Notes under the pieces: generated by a model | Database searches by the model: none | Seen by the model: only the letters and a program-made list of their open reading frames with translations | What the model was told of the DNA's origin: nothing | In this document: positions 12,217 through 23,307 of the stretch, piece by piece | How positions within the stretch are numbered: position 1 is the stretch's first letter | Layout of the letters: each line of letters opens with the position of its first letter | Position numbers and translations under genes: made by a program | NCBI GenBank assembly: GCA_902728285.1 | Contig: CACVBU010000292.1 | Coordinates: 253,434 to 317,433, forward strand | Length of the DNA stretch: 64,000 nucleotides | Source: Clytia hemisphaerica | Lineage: Eukaryota; Cnidaria; Hydrozoa; Leptothecata; Clytiidae | Reading direction: 5' to 3'

Positions 12217-14144
12217 TTAATTTTGAACTACTAGCAATATGTCACTTTTAAGCTTATACACTGAAGAGAAAAAAGTTAAAATGTAACAAAAGTTACTATT
12301 TACGGCTTCTCGATTTCTTTTTTCTGCAATAAGGACAGTACCATTTTTGAAGGTTTTTTTCTCTAAACCAAGACATTGTAAATGATAAGTTTTTACAACA
12401 CAAGTTTTATCTGCACATAAAATTGTCTCAGAGTCTCTCTCTTCTTGACATGTACAAATGTCCTTAGAATTTTCAGTACCCTTATGGTAAATTTTAGGCT
12501 CAGTGATTTGTGATTTCGAATACCACTTTCCAAGAAGTTCTGGTAAAACAGCAAAAATAAAAAATCGTTTTGCAATGTCAGTTTTCTCAGCAAGAAATTC
12601 AAGATCAACTTGTACTAGTTCATAAAAGGATTCTTTTTTACCATAAACATAAAAGTGGCAATAGTTACAATTTGCCAATAGCATTTCCAATTTAACTTGG
12701 TAATAATAAGCATGAGTCCTTTTAAGCGATATGGGTGTTTCTTCATCCCCTTTTAGACAGAAATCTTTGTCATTTTTTTTAAGATATTTTATAGATTTGT
12801 TTTCAAGTTTATATGGACACTTTAACAGCATAATGTCCAATATCTCTACAGCAGGAACAGGTCATGATTCCATCTTTGTTGCTCCAAGGAAAGGGAACTC
12901 TGTATTTCTGAAAAGTCCGCAGTCAACAATTTTAACATCAGTGTGATGCTTGGATAGCTCTTGTTTTAAACTCTCCACTGCTATCGGTTCATACTTAATA
13001 CCGTGGTCTGTTGCAACAGTTGTAAATCTCTTTTTCACTGGGTAGCAGACTTGAATAATAGTACTCTTAGCTGGTTGACTGATATCTGTTTGACAACATA
13101 GTTTGAGGCGACTAGCAGTAATAACACCTGCTCTGGCTTGGAACCAAAGACTGGACTTGGCCTGTTGCTTTGTATGGTTTTCAATTTCAGTTACATCATC
13201 TGGTGAGATTTTAATTGACATGAATGTAATTAGACAGTGTCGTATAAGTTCATGATACAACATTTCTTCATATTTTAATTGATAAAATTTGAATAATACC
13301 CGTTCAAGCTTTCTGGCAGCTGGTACAAATCTATCATTGTAACCTTCAATTAATCGTAAAATTGCACTTTCAGGGTTAGCTTTTGACAAACAGAAGTAAA
13401 AGTTATCTTTATCACCATCAGTTAGGTTTGGTACCATTTTTCTGGTTTTCACCAGTGGAAGGACAACATCAGCTTTATCTTTACTATCTCTTTTACGCTT
13501 TTTTCATCTTTGTCCTTACTTTTATCGTGAAAGTCAATATCACAAATAAGAGCCAAATCAACATTGTTAATTTTTGGTGGAAGCCAACCATTTGGGTCTG
13601 AGGTGATAGAGTCCGTAAAATGTTTGTTATAGTAGTCAATAGTAAACATGAGATAAAACATAATTGCACCAACGTGTGAACATGTTTCGCCAAGTCCTGC
13701 CATGCAAGTGCAATGGGCATTGATTATATCCCCAGACTTATAAACTCCAACCCAAGATTGATTAGGTTTCTTAGTAAACATACTCTGTCCATGTTTGACA
13801 AGTCCATGCACAAGTAAAGTATCATCTTTCAGTTTTTTAACCTTGACTTCATCAACTAATCCACTTTTTACATACTTGTAGGCCTCGAGAGACTTGTAGG
13901 CTTTTAAGCTGGTCTTTGTTAAGTAGCTTGGGAAGTTTATCGAATAAACAAAGATGTCTGCATCCACTATGTCAGGCCAACCTCTGATGTCGTTGGTAAA
14001 GTCAAAATCAGTGTTTTTCAGAGTATATGGGTCCTGTTTAAGATCAAGTTGTGTTAGCTTTTCTTCATATCTTCTCTTTGCTGGATCCTCTAATTTATAA
14101 TAATACTCAGATCTCACAATGTCTTTGCCTGATAATGATTTCAT
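12217..14144 (-). pseudogene. SWIM zinc finger-YqaJ exonuclease-like-PHD accessory protein, frameshifted
   Basis: From Met at 14144 the protein shows a SWIM zinc finger (C145, C147, C155, H157), then after about 13500 a lambda-exonuclease/YqaJ-like domain with SSLWFQARAGVITASRL and, near the end, THAYYYQVKLEM and LPELLGKWYSKS. A C-terminal PHD-like finger follows (ICTCQEER, then CADKTCVVKTYHLQCLGL). The reading frame shifts at an A-run near 13500. A TGA near 12860 lies where YqaJ enzymes carry the catalytic Asp-Gly and Glu-x-Lys residues. The DG survives only in another frame, and the expected Glu before KCPY is Leu. Nuclease activity is therefore unlikely in this copy. Proteins of this layout are, to my knowledge, the second ORF of ISL2EU elements. 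Confidence 0.8.
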
Positions 14145-14218
14145 TTTAGATTTTAAAGCAAAACATCACGTTGCATTCTGTTTTGCACTGTGATTTGCCT
14201 TAGCTTTCACTTTCGACT

Positions 14219-14290
14219 TGATCTTTTTGACCTCCATAATGGCAGTCGCAGTGAATGACGTAATCTTTTCGCGACTTACGCATATCAAGA
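14219..14290 (-). repeat. right terminal inverted repeat of the ISL2EU-like element
   Basis: It mirrors 9559-9630: GACCTCCATAATGGC, then ATGACGTAATCTTTTCGCG and TTACGCATATCAAGA, ending before AT at 14291-14292. Confidence 0.85.
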
Positions 14291-14383
14291 ATAAAATAGT
14301 CTTGATAAAAGCTAACATGTTGTATACATATTATCCAAAGAGTTCTTTTTGAATCAGATCTAAGATAAAGTTAACAAGGAATT

Positions 14384-17300
14384 ATGGAATCTAGTAATAT
14401 ATCTGCACTTGCATCTGTTGTCAAAATTGTGAGAAAAAGAAAAGGTAGAAATGGACCAGGATGGAAGAAAAATGTAAGCAATTTTTCTGTCTGTTCTTTA
14501 CTCAAAAAATACTGAATTTGATTAACCCTCTCCATTTTTCAAATATCTTTTTGAGAAATTAAAGAATGGTTTAAACAAACTGGCGTTTTCATACTTAAAT
14601 TTATAAATCATATTTTCTGTATTTTATCATGAGAAATGTTTTCAGTTCACCTTATGTTCGGCTTTTTGAGATCCGCAACGTTATTCTCATTTACAGATAG
14701 AATACATAGAGGATGCAAACCAACGTCGGGCAAAGGAAATTGCTAAAATCAGCACAATTTCAAGAAATGTACAGTATATATAATTTTAGTATCTAAGTAT
14801 TGCCACTATTAACACTGACCTTAAGATTTCGAGTACAATAAGCGATTAATCAGGATTAATCACAGAAGAGATAATATGTTTTTTATCTTTTTCAGATGAA
14901 GGAAGCTGGGACCCTCGCAAAAATGCCAGTTTGCAGTTTTTGGTATTCGGCACATGATAGGAAAATAAATGCAGAATGTAAATATCCACAATATTATCAT
15001 TCGTCAATAATGATCATGAGGAAGTGTTGACTAAATCATGAATTTATGATTTTCATGCCAATTTGCCATTTTTTAAATTTGTAGCCAAGAACTACAGCAA
15101 CATTTTAAGCCTGTTATAATACAAAAATATATTGGAAAAGCTTTTTTTGATATGTCAGCAATAATCTTCTTGATAGCTAGCAAGGCATGCAAAAATTAGT
15201 TTAACAGTTAGTGTTTAAATTAGTGTGTTTTTTTCAAATTTTCTTATTTATTACGTTGCAGGCTCAGTGAAAGGACTTGAAAGCTTCATCAACGACCCCG
15301 TTGTCATTGAAAAGTTCAAAAATGCTGTAAAATCAATGCCCATTGAAGGCTAGTTTTTTTAATTTCATTCATTTTATATGACTATCTTTATTATTCAGGA
15401 TTTTGATTATATTTCATTGCAATATCTTACTGAAACATAAGTTTGACTATCATTCCATTGATTTTCCTATTCTCTTATTAGAAGAAGAAACTTGTGAAGA
15501 TGTTGGGAAAGAATTCGCTCTTGATTTGCCTCTAGATTACGAGAGCTTAGGGATGCTCAAGAAAAGAAAGCTCGTCCGAGAGATCGTGAAATTCGATTAT
15601 GGTATTACTTTGATCTCCTTTTTTATCAATGTGAATTATCGATTTGCTTACGAATGTTAATCAGCAACTCTTTCAATATTATAAACATTTAAGATGAAAT
15701 TATTGATCATAGAGAAAATCGAGAATATTTATATAAAGTAGAATTCTCATAATTTTTAGCTTCAGTAAGACTGGCATTATTATTAAAAAATTTGTATTCA
15801 TAATTTTATTAAAAATTACCAGAAACTACCGCTACACGTTTGACATGGTCGGATGATATCAAACCGTCTTGGTGGCCGCTGGACTTGTCCTTTGTTTCGC
15901 CAGATGTTGAAAAGAACAAACCCACCGTCCATGATCTGGACAAGGTACTTCGAAAGTTTCATGACGTCGAGGCTAAAGAAACAATGGTTGGGTTGGTATA
16001 TTGTCTACTCATAATTTTCAGAAACTTTGTTTATTAAAAGTTGATACTCTTTTTCTCAAATGAAAAGGTGAAAAATTAGCTAATTCTAATGAACGGTTGT
16101 TAAAGGATGAAGCGCATTTATTTTCCGTAAAATCGTTTCTTCTGGTGGTGACATATTAAATGAATGGTCAATTTTATATGAACATTGTATCAACTTGTTA
16201 CATTTAAATCTATTTCTTCAAAAGGAAGTATTGGCTAATGAAACAATGCCCGATGCAACCATTATTGAATGCCTTATCAACTGGTCATGTGCGCAAGAAA
16301 AAACTTGGTGATGCTGCGCGGTTGGTTCAATGTCAGAAGGAAAGAGCCAATTCTCGTATTAGGAGCCAAAAACATATCTCTAGGGTAAAATGATCTCCTA
16401 ACTGATTTCATTACTGTGTTGTCTTTTAAAAAAATTTCTTACATTTGTAGTATATTTGATGAGTTTCATTATTGCATTATTGCGATGTTGTGATTGACAG
16501 TACAGTACTTTTATTCAGGACACCCTGTATTCCCTGAACTGCCAAAATTCGAGATTCACAACATGCCTAGATGAGAAAGCGAATCGTTTTAAATGAACCT
16601 ATCTTTATTTTATTTTTTAGGCACAGGAGTCGTTTAGCAGAGTTAAAAGAGCTGAGAGAACCCGTCTATCATGTCAACTTAGCTAAATGTCTCTCTTGGT
16701 TGATTTTCGGGTCTGTTGATCAAGAGGAGCTCATTTTAAAGATGGGTACAATAGCCACTATCTTATCAAAGGAGAGGTTCATTGAATATGTAAGACTGCA
16801 AAGTTTTCTTTTTTCAAACTAATTTAATTCGTTTGCCCCGTTAAAGCAAATTTTTGTTTGAAGATTCCAAGTATGTTAGCTAGTCCATCTGCTGAAAGTC
16901 GATATCTCGTATCTTTTTTCAGATTGAACACGGTCGTATACTCGATATCTCGTATCTTTTTTCAGATTGAACCCGGTCGTCTACCGATACCGGCGGAAGA
17001 GTTCCGGCAGTTATTCAAGAGCTCTTCAAAGGAGGCTTTGGAGCAAAGAATTGTGGATGATGCATCTGCAAACAAGTTAGGTAAGATCATCGAACATAGT
17101 TTTTTCATAGTAACTTCATAGCAATTGATATGACTGGTACTGATACGAACAAAAGATATTACTTTCAACATTTTCTCCAAAAGACAAACCTTCGAAATAC
17201 ACTGACAAAAACGACAAACGTTACGCAACATTGACTTGGACAAAAAATTTATAACATAACAAACACAACAACTGAACGACGCTTTATTGATAATCTGTAA

Positions 17301-18515
17301 GTAAGTTTTATCTTTCTTTGTTTATAATAATATAAATTGGAATCCAAGTGAATTCGGAAAATCGGCCTTAATTGTGAAATTTTTATCCAAAAAAATCTAA
17401 ACTAAAATTTAATGCCTTTAAAACTTTCGATTCAATTTCGAATTTGCTTTTATGTCATTTCGATACTAGGTTTCCCCCTTTTTAGATATTTTACATGTAT
17501 GTGCGCTTGGGAGATATTTCGGTTGGAAAATCAATCTCTTCGTCGATGGTCATTCTCGCGTTTCCTATTTCGATGGAAACCAGGAACTGAATTTATGGGT
17601 GGACGTAGAAAAGTTTTATGCACTTTCACAAACCAAAGGTGATTCTTTTTCTAAAAAGGAAATAAATTAAATTAGGCTGTCAATACTTTCTAAGTTTTGA
17701 AGCTACTTAATTACTTTGCATGATGCTAAAAATTTAATCTCGCTTTAAAGGAGATCTAACGGCAAAAATTTCTTTATCCTTATTTTTTGACAGAGTACAG
17801 GCCTAATTAAATAAAAAACATTGCAAAAAGAACGAGTGCAAAATCTTTCATATTGATTGAATATCTCTTTTTTTGAAAGTAAGAGGGTTTCGTGACGTCA
17901 GCACTGAACTTTCATTTCGATAGAGAAACTGTTTGTAGAGAAAAATTATGGAAAGAAGATGTTTTATAGATGTACGTAGAATGTAGAAGTAGTAGAATGG
18001 TTAAAAATGTCTGAGAAATCATTTTCTTCACTTGAAGATTCACTCGATGACATTTTGCTCTGAATTTAGAAGTCTAAATGAATGTGCTAAATGATTTTAT
18101 CAAGAAATTTTTCTTTATAAAACTCACTAAAAGTTTAGAGAAAAAGAGAGAAAATCTTGTTTAACAAACAAGTTGTTCAGCAATGACGTCACACGCTTAA
18201 ATCTTTAAAGGGATATAATTTCCTATTGAGTTAAAATTTTTCAACATAATATAGCTCATTTTAATCCCCACAATATAAAGTTTCCATAATTTCCAAAAAA
18301 AATGTAGCAAAATTTTTGCCGTTAGATCTCCTTTAAATCTAAATATTATTTCCTTTCAAGGGCCTCTTGCATTGGATTGCGAACAACACAACCCGTTTTG
18401 CCTTTTGCAAGACACAGATATAATCAAATGCCCGTACTACCTTCTGGCTGACTGCGGTTGCATTCATGTGGATGAAGTAGTAAAAGAAAAACGTAGACAG
18501 AAGAAAGAAATATAA
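14384..18515 (+). CDS. multi-exon gene with NRF1-like segment, function unknown
   Basis: Exons read: 14384-14473, 14697-14768, 14896-14977, 15262-15348, 15482-15601, 15823-15995, 16229-16384, 16621-16789, 16966-17080, 17486-17638 and 18361-18515. Phases agree except between 16384 and 16621, where a junction (perhaps an 8-nt micro-exon at 16519) is unresolved. Residues KLVREIVK followed by TWSDDIKPSWWPLDLSF and an LRKF helix resemble the DNA-binding region of nuclear respiratory factor 1 (the CKPIWWPEDI neighbourhood). Downstream are basic QKERANSRIRSQK and a C-terminal part rich in Cys and aromatics (YFGWKINLFVDGHSRVS, CPYYLLADCGC). The intron after 15348 appears to use a GC donor. The intron at 17639-18360 holds a foldback element. 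A nuclear DNA-binding protein is my inference. The start was chosen because the first exon opens with ATG and has a good donor. Confidence 0.6.
16899..16974 (+). repeat. tandemly duplicated 3' splice site (43-bp period)
   Basis: The block TCGATATCTCGTATC plus TTTTTTCAG|ATTGAAC is present twice, with acceptors at 16922 and 16965. The second acceptor keeps the frame of the NRF1-like gene. The first adds 43 nt and leads to a TGA. Confidence 0.85.
17743..18338. repeat. foldback element in the last intron of the NRF1-like gene
   Basis: The left end CTTTAAAGGAGATCTAACGG continues CAAAAATT and is inverted at 18313-18338. The interior is AT-rich and non-coding. The first bases resemble the ends of the element at 21595, suggesting related families. 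Confidence 0.7.
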
Positions 18516-20225
18516 AACTTCTTAGTGTAATTTACTTTCCTAACGGGGAAAAATTAGCGAAACAAGTTCGAAAATTGCACTCACATAAAAATATCTAGTT
18601 TTCCAACCAGGACATATGATTTTGTGATTTTTATGATTTTACAATTTTTGTTCATGTTTTGTTAATATTTTGGTTGATATTCTCTCTCCCCTCCCCACCA
18701 TTTATCCCAATCCCCCTTCTATTAGGTACCCAAGAGTAATAGGAACGAATAATTATTATTGTTAATCGACCTTTAGGCGACAAGTCTTGCCAAAAAATGA
18801 ACCTATTGGCAACATTTTTGTTTGGGGGACAAAAACTGTCGCCCATTTATTTTTCCTTATGAATTCTAGGCAAATCTCAGTGATATGGAAAAAATTGTAA
18901 GATTAGGCACATTATAGTTAAGTTTCTCTATATGGCAAGATCTGTCCCAGTCTCGTGCATACTTTCAAATACTAGCCAAGTCCCTTAGATAAAGGCCTGG
19001 TGACTAATTTCATGTTAATATGGAATTTTAACAGCAGTTTTTCGAATAACTGATTACTCCCACAAGAAAGCGACAAAAGAGGACTGACTATATTTGGAAT
19101 CGTAACATAATTACTATTAATTTTGTATAGGCGTAACACATCATAGCGTTAATAATGATTATAAAAGTTACCCTTAGACAACACTTAATTATCAAAAAAA
19201 CGTTTAGGCGACAGTAAAACATAATGTATGTGATAACTCCTGATAGGGTAAAAATTAGCCAATGAGGAGCTGGGAAAATGAATAAATTAGCATAATTACA
19301 AATTCAATTATTTTTAGTAGTCTAAACCCCCTGAAAGTAGATTTCGCCCTAAGCATGGTAAAAGGTAATGTCTACTGAGAGTTGATTAATAAGAAGAACA
19401 ACTCCTGTTATCCAGTTACAAATTTCCTACATGTTATTTCAATTTTTTCCAAAACTGAAACTGTTCAAGTGAGCCGAGGGCGTGAGTGTAATTTTAAAAC
19501 GTGCGGGCATTTTTTGTGTCAGCTTACCGCCGTAAACCCGTCAAAAGAAAAATATGTCAAAAAATGCCCGCGCAGCGTGGCGTGGCGTGGTGGCTACGAT
19601 CGAAAAGGTGTATACCTACATTCCTACCTAAGTGCTTGCCTGGTTGCAACTTTGTGAAACGTACTTCTCTTTGTCGTGTTCTCAAGGTTGACGAATCAGG
19701 CTAACATTCGGATAAGGAGACCCGGAAGGCTTCATGACTTCTTACAAGCTTCGATTAACGTGCTGTCAAATCTCAAAGCAATTAACAATCTGCGATTGTC
19801 TTTTAATTTGATGAGAGTAAAAAAACGATTTTAGATCTTTTTACAAGCGCTCTGTTTCATTACTTTTAACACATTCGATAAAAACAAGTAAGGATTATCC
19901 AAATAAGCATGTCAAAGTCGTGCTTAAATGGGCCAAAAATGGGCAAAATAGACCCATTTTGACGTGTTGTAGCAGTTGATCCAATATAGATATGAAAAAT
20001 CTGATTACATATTCGAAATAGGCTAATTTTGAAGTTTTCGTAAAATGAAAATGAAAGATTTCTGACAAGTAGAAAAATAAAACTTTTTTCTCATCTTCAT
20101 TTTCATAATTTAAAAAAAAAGTTTTTATCTCAAAATATTTCACGCAAAATTATCTTTCCAACGAGCTATCACTTGCTTGTATTGCATTTCTCGATCAGAT
20201 GCAATGTATCAAAATGCACACGTAT
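18516..20225. other. non-coding stretch
   Basis: It holds one end of the GGTACCTAATA-type MITE (about 18660-18748, TATTAGGTACCCAAGAGTAA), also seen complete at 45435-45605. A GC-richer island lies at 19460-19620, where GTGCGGGCATTTTTT and AAAAAATGCCCGC can pair. No exon has support. Confidence 0.4.
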
Positions 20226-20229
20226 CTTG

Positions 20230-20575
20230 AATAGACTTTAATTACGCGGTTTGTGTGAATGCGTGAATGGGCTTTTTTACTTGCGTGAATGCGTGAAAAT
20301 CGAAAAAAAATTGCGGGTGCATGCGTGAATTTAAAATCTTTGCGTGAACGTGAAAATCCATTTTTTCATTGTGTAAATACGTGAATTTGCCAGATTTTTT
20401 GCATGAATGCGTTAAATTGGTCTCATTCCCCGATTTGAGATATTTTCCCGATTTTTCCCGAAGTTTTGCCCGATTTCCAGAAAAATCAAAATTGTGTGAA
20501 TTTCGGAAAACAATTGCGTGAATGCGTGAATTTCGGAAAAAAGTTCCGTGAATGCGTGAATGTGTGAAATACGGG
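20230..20575. repeat. degenerate GCGTGAAT repeats
   Basis: The words GTGAATGCGTGAAT and GAATTTCGGAAAA recur many times with variable spacing. No coding signal is present. Confidence 0.6.
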
Positions 20576-20729
20576 TCAGTTAATTCCTTATCAGTGTGAC
20601 TGTTGATTGAGTGAAGAGTAGCATAAACCTAGCCTAGTGAGGAATCCAAAAAATGTCGACATGTACGAAATTTTAAATTTGTATCTTTTTAATCTCATTG
20701 AATCTATCACTCAAATCGTTACAAATAAA

Positions 20730-21224
20730 ATGTCTTCAACTGATGAAATTGCACAAAGAACAGAGGAAGAGACACCTGAGGAAGGAGTTCCTGCCAAGAA
20801 GCAATTCGTACTTCCTGAAATTGCAACAAAGTCCAAGTCTTGGGAACTGCCTGAAGATCTGGCCACTTTTCTTCAGGACAGATGTCAGACTTACATGACA
20901 GAGAAGGAGCTGGAGGACTTTACAGCAATAACAACCCCATCGAACGTTAAAGTACCAACAAAACTGGATCCCTTTATTAAAGCTCTAGTTGAGAAGAAGG
21001 GCCTCAATAAAGTTTTATCGCAAGATGGAGAACATCAAAAGATTCACGAGAAGTTATATCAGGTCATGGGTCCACTTTCGTCGGCATGGACAAAACTTCA
21101 AGATGTTGTGAGTGGGAATGAAAATGCTGAAAATGAGCCTGAGATTGTCCTCCAGAACATTAATGAGGCAATTGTCCTCTTGGGACAGGTCATCAATAAA
21201 GTAACCTACGAGATTGCAACTTAA
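20730..21224 (+). CDS. DIRS-type retrotransposon gag-like protein (164 aa)
   Basis: I take MSST at 20730 as the start; an in-frame ATG lies upstream at 20637. A polar N-terminus is followed by WELPEDLATFLQ, VKVPTKLDPFIKALVEKK, YQVMGPLSSAWTKLQDV and INEAIVLLGQVINKVTYE. This is the pattern of DIRS-1-like gag proteins, which normally continue into an Arg-Arg and a longer C-terminus. The ORF stops after TYEIAT, and no reverse transcriptase, RNase H or tyrosine recombinase follows. It therefore looks like a 3'-truncated relic, although this piece is intact. Confidence 0.6.
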   Translation: MSSTDEIAQRTEEETPEEGVPAKKQFVLPEIATKSKSWELPEDLATFLQDRCQTYMTEKELEDFTAITTPSNVKVPTKLDPFIKALVEKKGLNKVLSQDGEHQKIHEKLYQVMGPLSSAWTKLQDVVSGNENAENEPEIVLQNINEAIVLLGQVINKVTYEIAT

Positions 21225-21594
21225 CCAGACAGAGGGAAAAGATGAAGGTATCGATTTTTTTCTTTTTTTCAATATAGGATTGGTATATTCTACATTATCA
21301 GAAAATAAATTTTGGTAAAAATTGACCAAATTTGCCAAAATCTTTAGGTTATTTTGGTAAAATGAGTTCTTGCCAAAATTAATTTTCATCACCAACCTTA
21401 CCTAAAAATACCACTCATATGCTTTCGAAGGAATAAGTAAACACAATTTTTGAATAAAAAAAACAACCCTATACGATCAGGTATTTGTTGGAAATGACAA
21501 TAGGTTTCTGACAAAAAGTAAACGTTCCAGTGAAAAACTAGGAAAATTGACCAAAATTCTTTGCATGCTTTTATCATTTATTCGAATGTAAATA

Positions 21595-21938
21595 CTTTAA
21601 AGGAAGAAACAAAAATTTCGCGAGAATTAACTTTCGCGAATCGTTGACTTTTACTTCTTTCTATAATAGATTGTCATTGATTTTTTAGAAGCAAAAGGCG
21701 AAAACCTGACTTTCTTCATGTTTGTGAACCACAAATGCGCCCTAAAATTGTTCTTTAGACGATTTAAAGAAAATTTCATGACCAAAAGTAGAATTTGTGA
21801 TAAAATATTTTTTTCGCGAGAATAAACTTTCGCGAATAAGCTTTCAAAATTTTTTTCGCGGAAATAAATTTCGCGAATTTGCCAAAAATTCGCGAAAATC
21901 GCGAAAGTTTCTTTCCGCGAGAGTTTCTTCCTTTAAAG
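21595..21938. repeat. foldback MITE with TA target duplication
   Basis: The ends CTTTAAAGGAAGAAAC and GTTTCTTCCTTTAAAG are exact inverses and are flanked by TA on both sides. The interior is full of TTCGCGAA and CGCGAAA words in both orientations, so most of the element could form a hairpin. Confidence 0.85.
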
Positions 21939-21951
21939 TAAGTATAATGAC

Positions 21952-23307
21952 TCACAGTTGAAGCATTTCTAAAGCAGATACATAAATATCTATTCCAAAT
22001 GAGGATGATTCTGCTAATGGCTGGATTGAATGAAGCACCAATAACTCGTTCATTGTGAAAGGGCAGTCAAACTGAGGCACTTCGATAGCAATGTTAGAAT
22101 CATCAAAATCAATATCTCTATGAATAAAATGGTCTATTCCAAAATTGACAAAATTAAACACTTGATCCGGTTGATTAGGGCAGTAGTTAACGATTCCAGT
22201 TAGCCAAAGCTGCATCGGGGTCTTGTTTCGAGCTGTTGAAATCGGATGGTGGTTCCATGCATCCCAAAAAGACCCTAAACTTTTATTCAATCTTGGTAAG
22301 AATATGTAATGCAGCAGTTATAAATGTTTCCATGAAGAAATGTCTAAAAGATCATTCTGCTCCAGGTATTGGAATGCACAATAATAATAACTCAAGCAAC
22401 CACATAATACGTCACGCCAGAGTCTCTCTATTCTCTGGTTGTGACAGCTTTTACCTGATATAAAGCTTCCTCTTCCAGGGCCACGTAAAGGATGATTAAA
22501 CATGTAACGAGCCACATCTACATTCTCTACACCGTGGTCACCTCTTACACGAGATGGTAGCCCGTAATAGATAACAGCATCTTCAAACAATCGCAGCACC
22601 GTGCGAGCCAAATTATTTGTCGAACAATGCAAAAACATGATTCGTCTCGAGTATCCATCAATCCCTCCATGAACAACGAAACAGTATCGAATAAGTTTAT
22701 GGTTTCCGTCTATATGCCAGAGCGCAAGGGGCCCTGGCACACAATATTTTCTTCTAGTGATGATGGTAGAGAATATCGATCTATTGATTATACCCTCTGG
22801 GTCGACGTTCCATAACGCTTGGCGAACCCTATCCATTGAATTTTTAAGCCTTTTGAGAGTAAAAACCCTTTCATTCTGCGAATACCAATGTTGGGAAAAT
22901 CGGTTAGAATATCTTTCACAACGGAATACAATCATCGGATATATCAGAATAAGGAGTGGGTGAGAGCCCATACTCGATAACGCGGCGCTGAGTGGTTGAC
23001 TTAGAAGTTCCAGTTTTCCAATAGTATCATATGTCAAGTTATACTCCAAAAATAATTCAAGTGCATCAGACTTTATGTCGACTTTCGGTCGACCTGCTGC
23101 TCCTGTCTTGATGAGAGTGACGGAAGAAGAGGTCTCATCTGTTAACATCAACATCCTGTAAGCACGATGAAGATTCTGAGTCACACTTTCAATGGAATAA
23201 ATTGAAGACACGGTGTTCGAAATTTTTATCAACTTTTCCAGCTCATATTTACAATAATCAAGCGTATTATCTTCTCCTCCCCCATCTTTACAGAGTTGAT
23301 ACTTGAC
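21952..23307 (-). pseudogene. rve-like (integrase-core) protein, interrupted by a stop
   Basis: The exon starts after a splice acceptor at 23308-23309, so the 5' part is missing or lies upstream. Counting from Met at 23232, the DDE triad is D175 ([10 protein letters not shown]), D232 (VRGDHGVEN) and E269 ([13 protein letters not shown]). [11 protein letters not shown] precedes the second Asp and FWDAWNHHP followed by TPMQLW lies downstream, as in a large animal family of integrase-core proteins. A TAA at 22318-22320 interrupts the frame just before LHYIFLPRLNKS. The same frame reopens to 21952, so the copy is probably dead or the stop is recent. The parent element is unknown to me; no inverted ends were found around it. 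Confidence 0.75.

Larger units (their letters stand above)
9559..14290. mobile_element. ISL2EU-type (PIF/Harbinger superfamily) DNA transposon, complete ends, decayed genes
   Basis: The left end TCTTGATATGCGTAA (9559) is inverted at the right end (14276-14290). The arms stay similar for about 70 bases, sharing TCGCGAAAAGATTACGTCAT and CCATTATGGAGGTCAAAAA. Both ends are flanked by the dinucleotide AT (9557-9558 and 14291-14292), the 2-bp target duplication I associate with ISL2EU elements. Inside are two convergent genes: a THAP+DDE transposase on + and a SWIM-YqaJ-PHD protein on -. Length is 4732 bp. Both genes carry frameshifts or stops, so the copy is non-autonomous now. ISL2EU is the best match from gene content; confirming it needs a search against repeat libraries. 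Confidence 0.85.
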
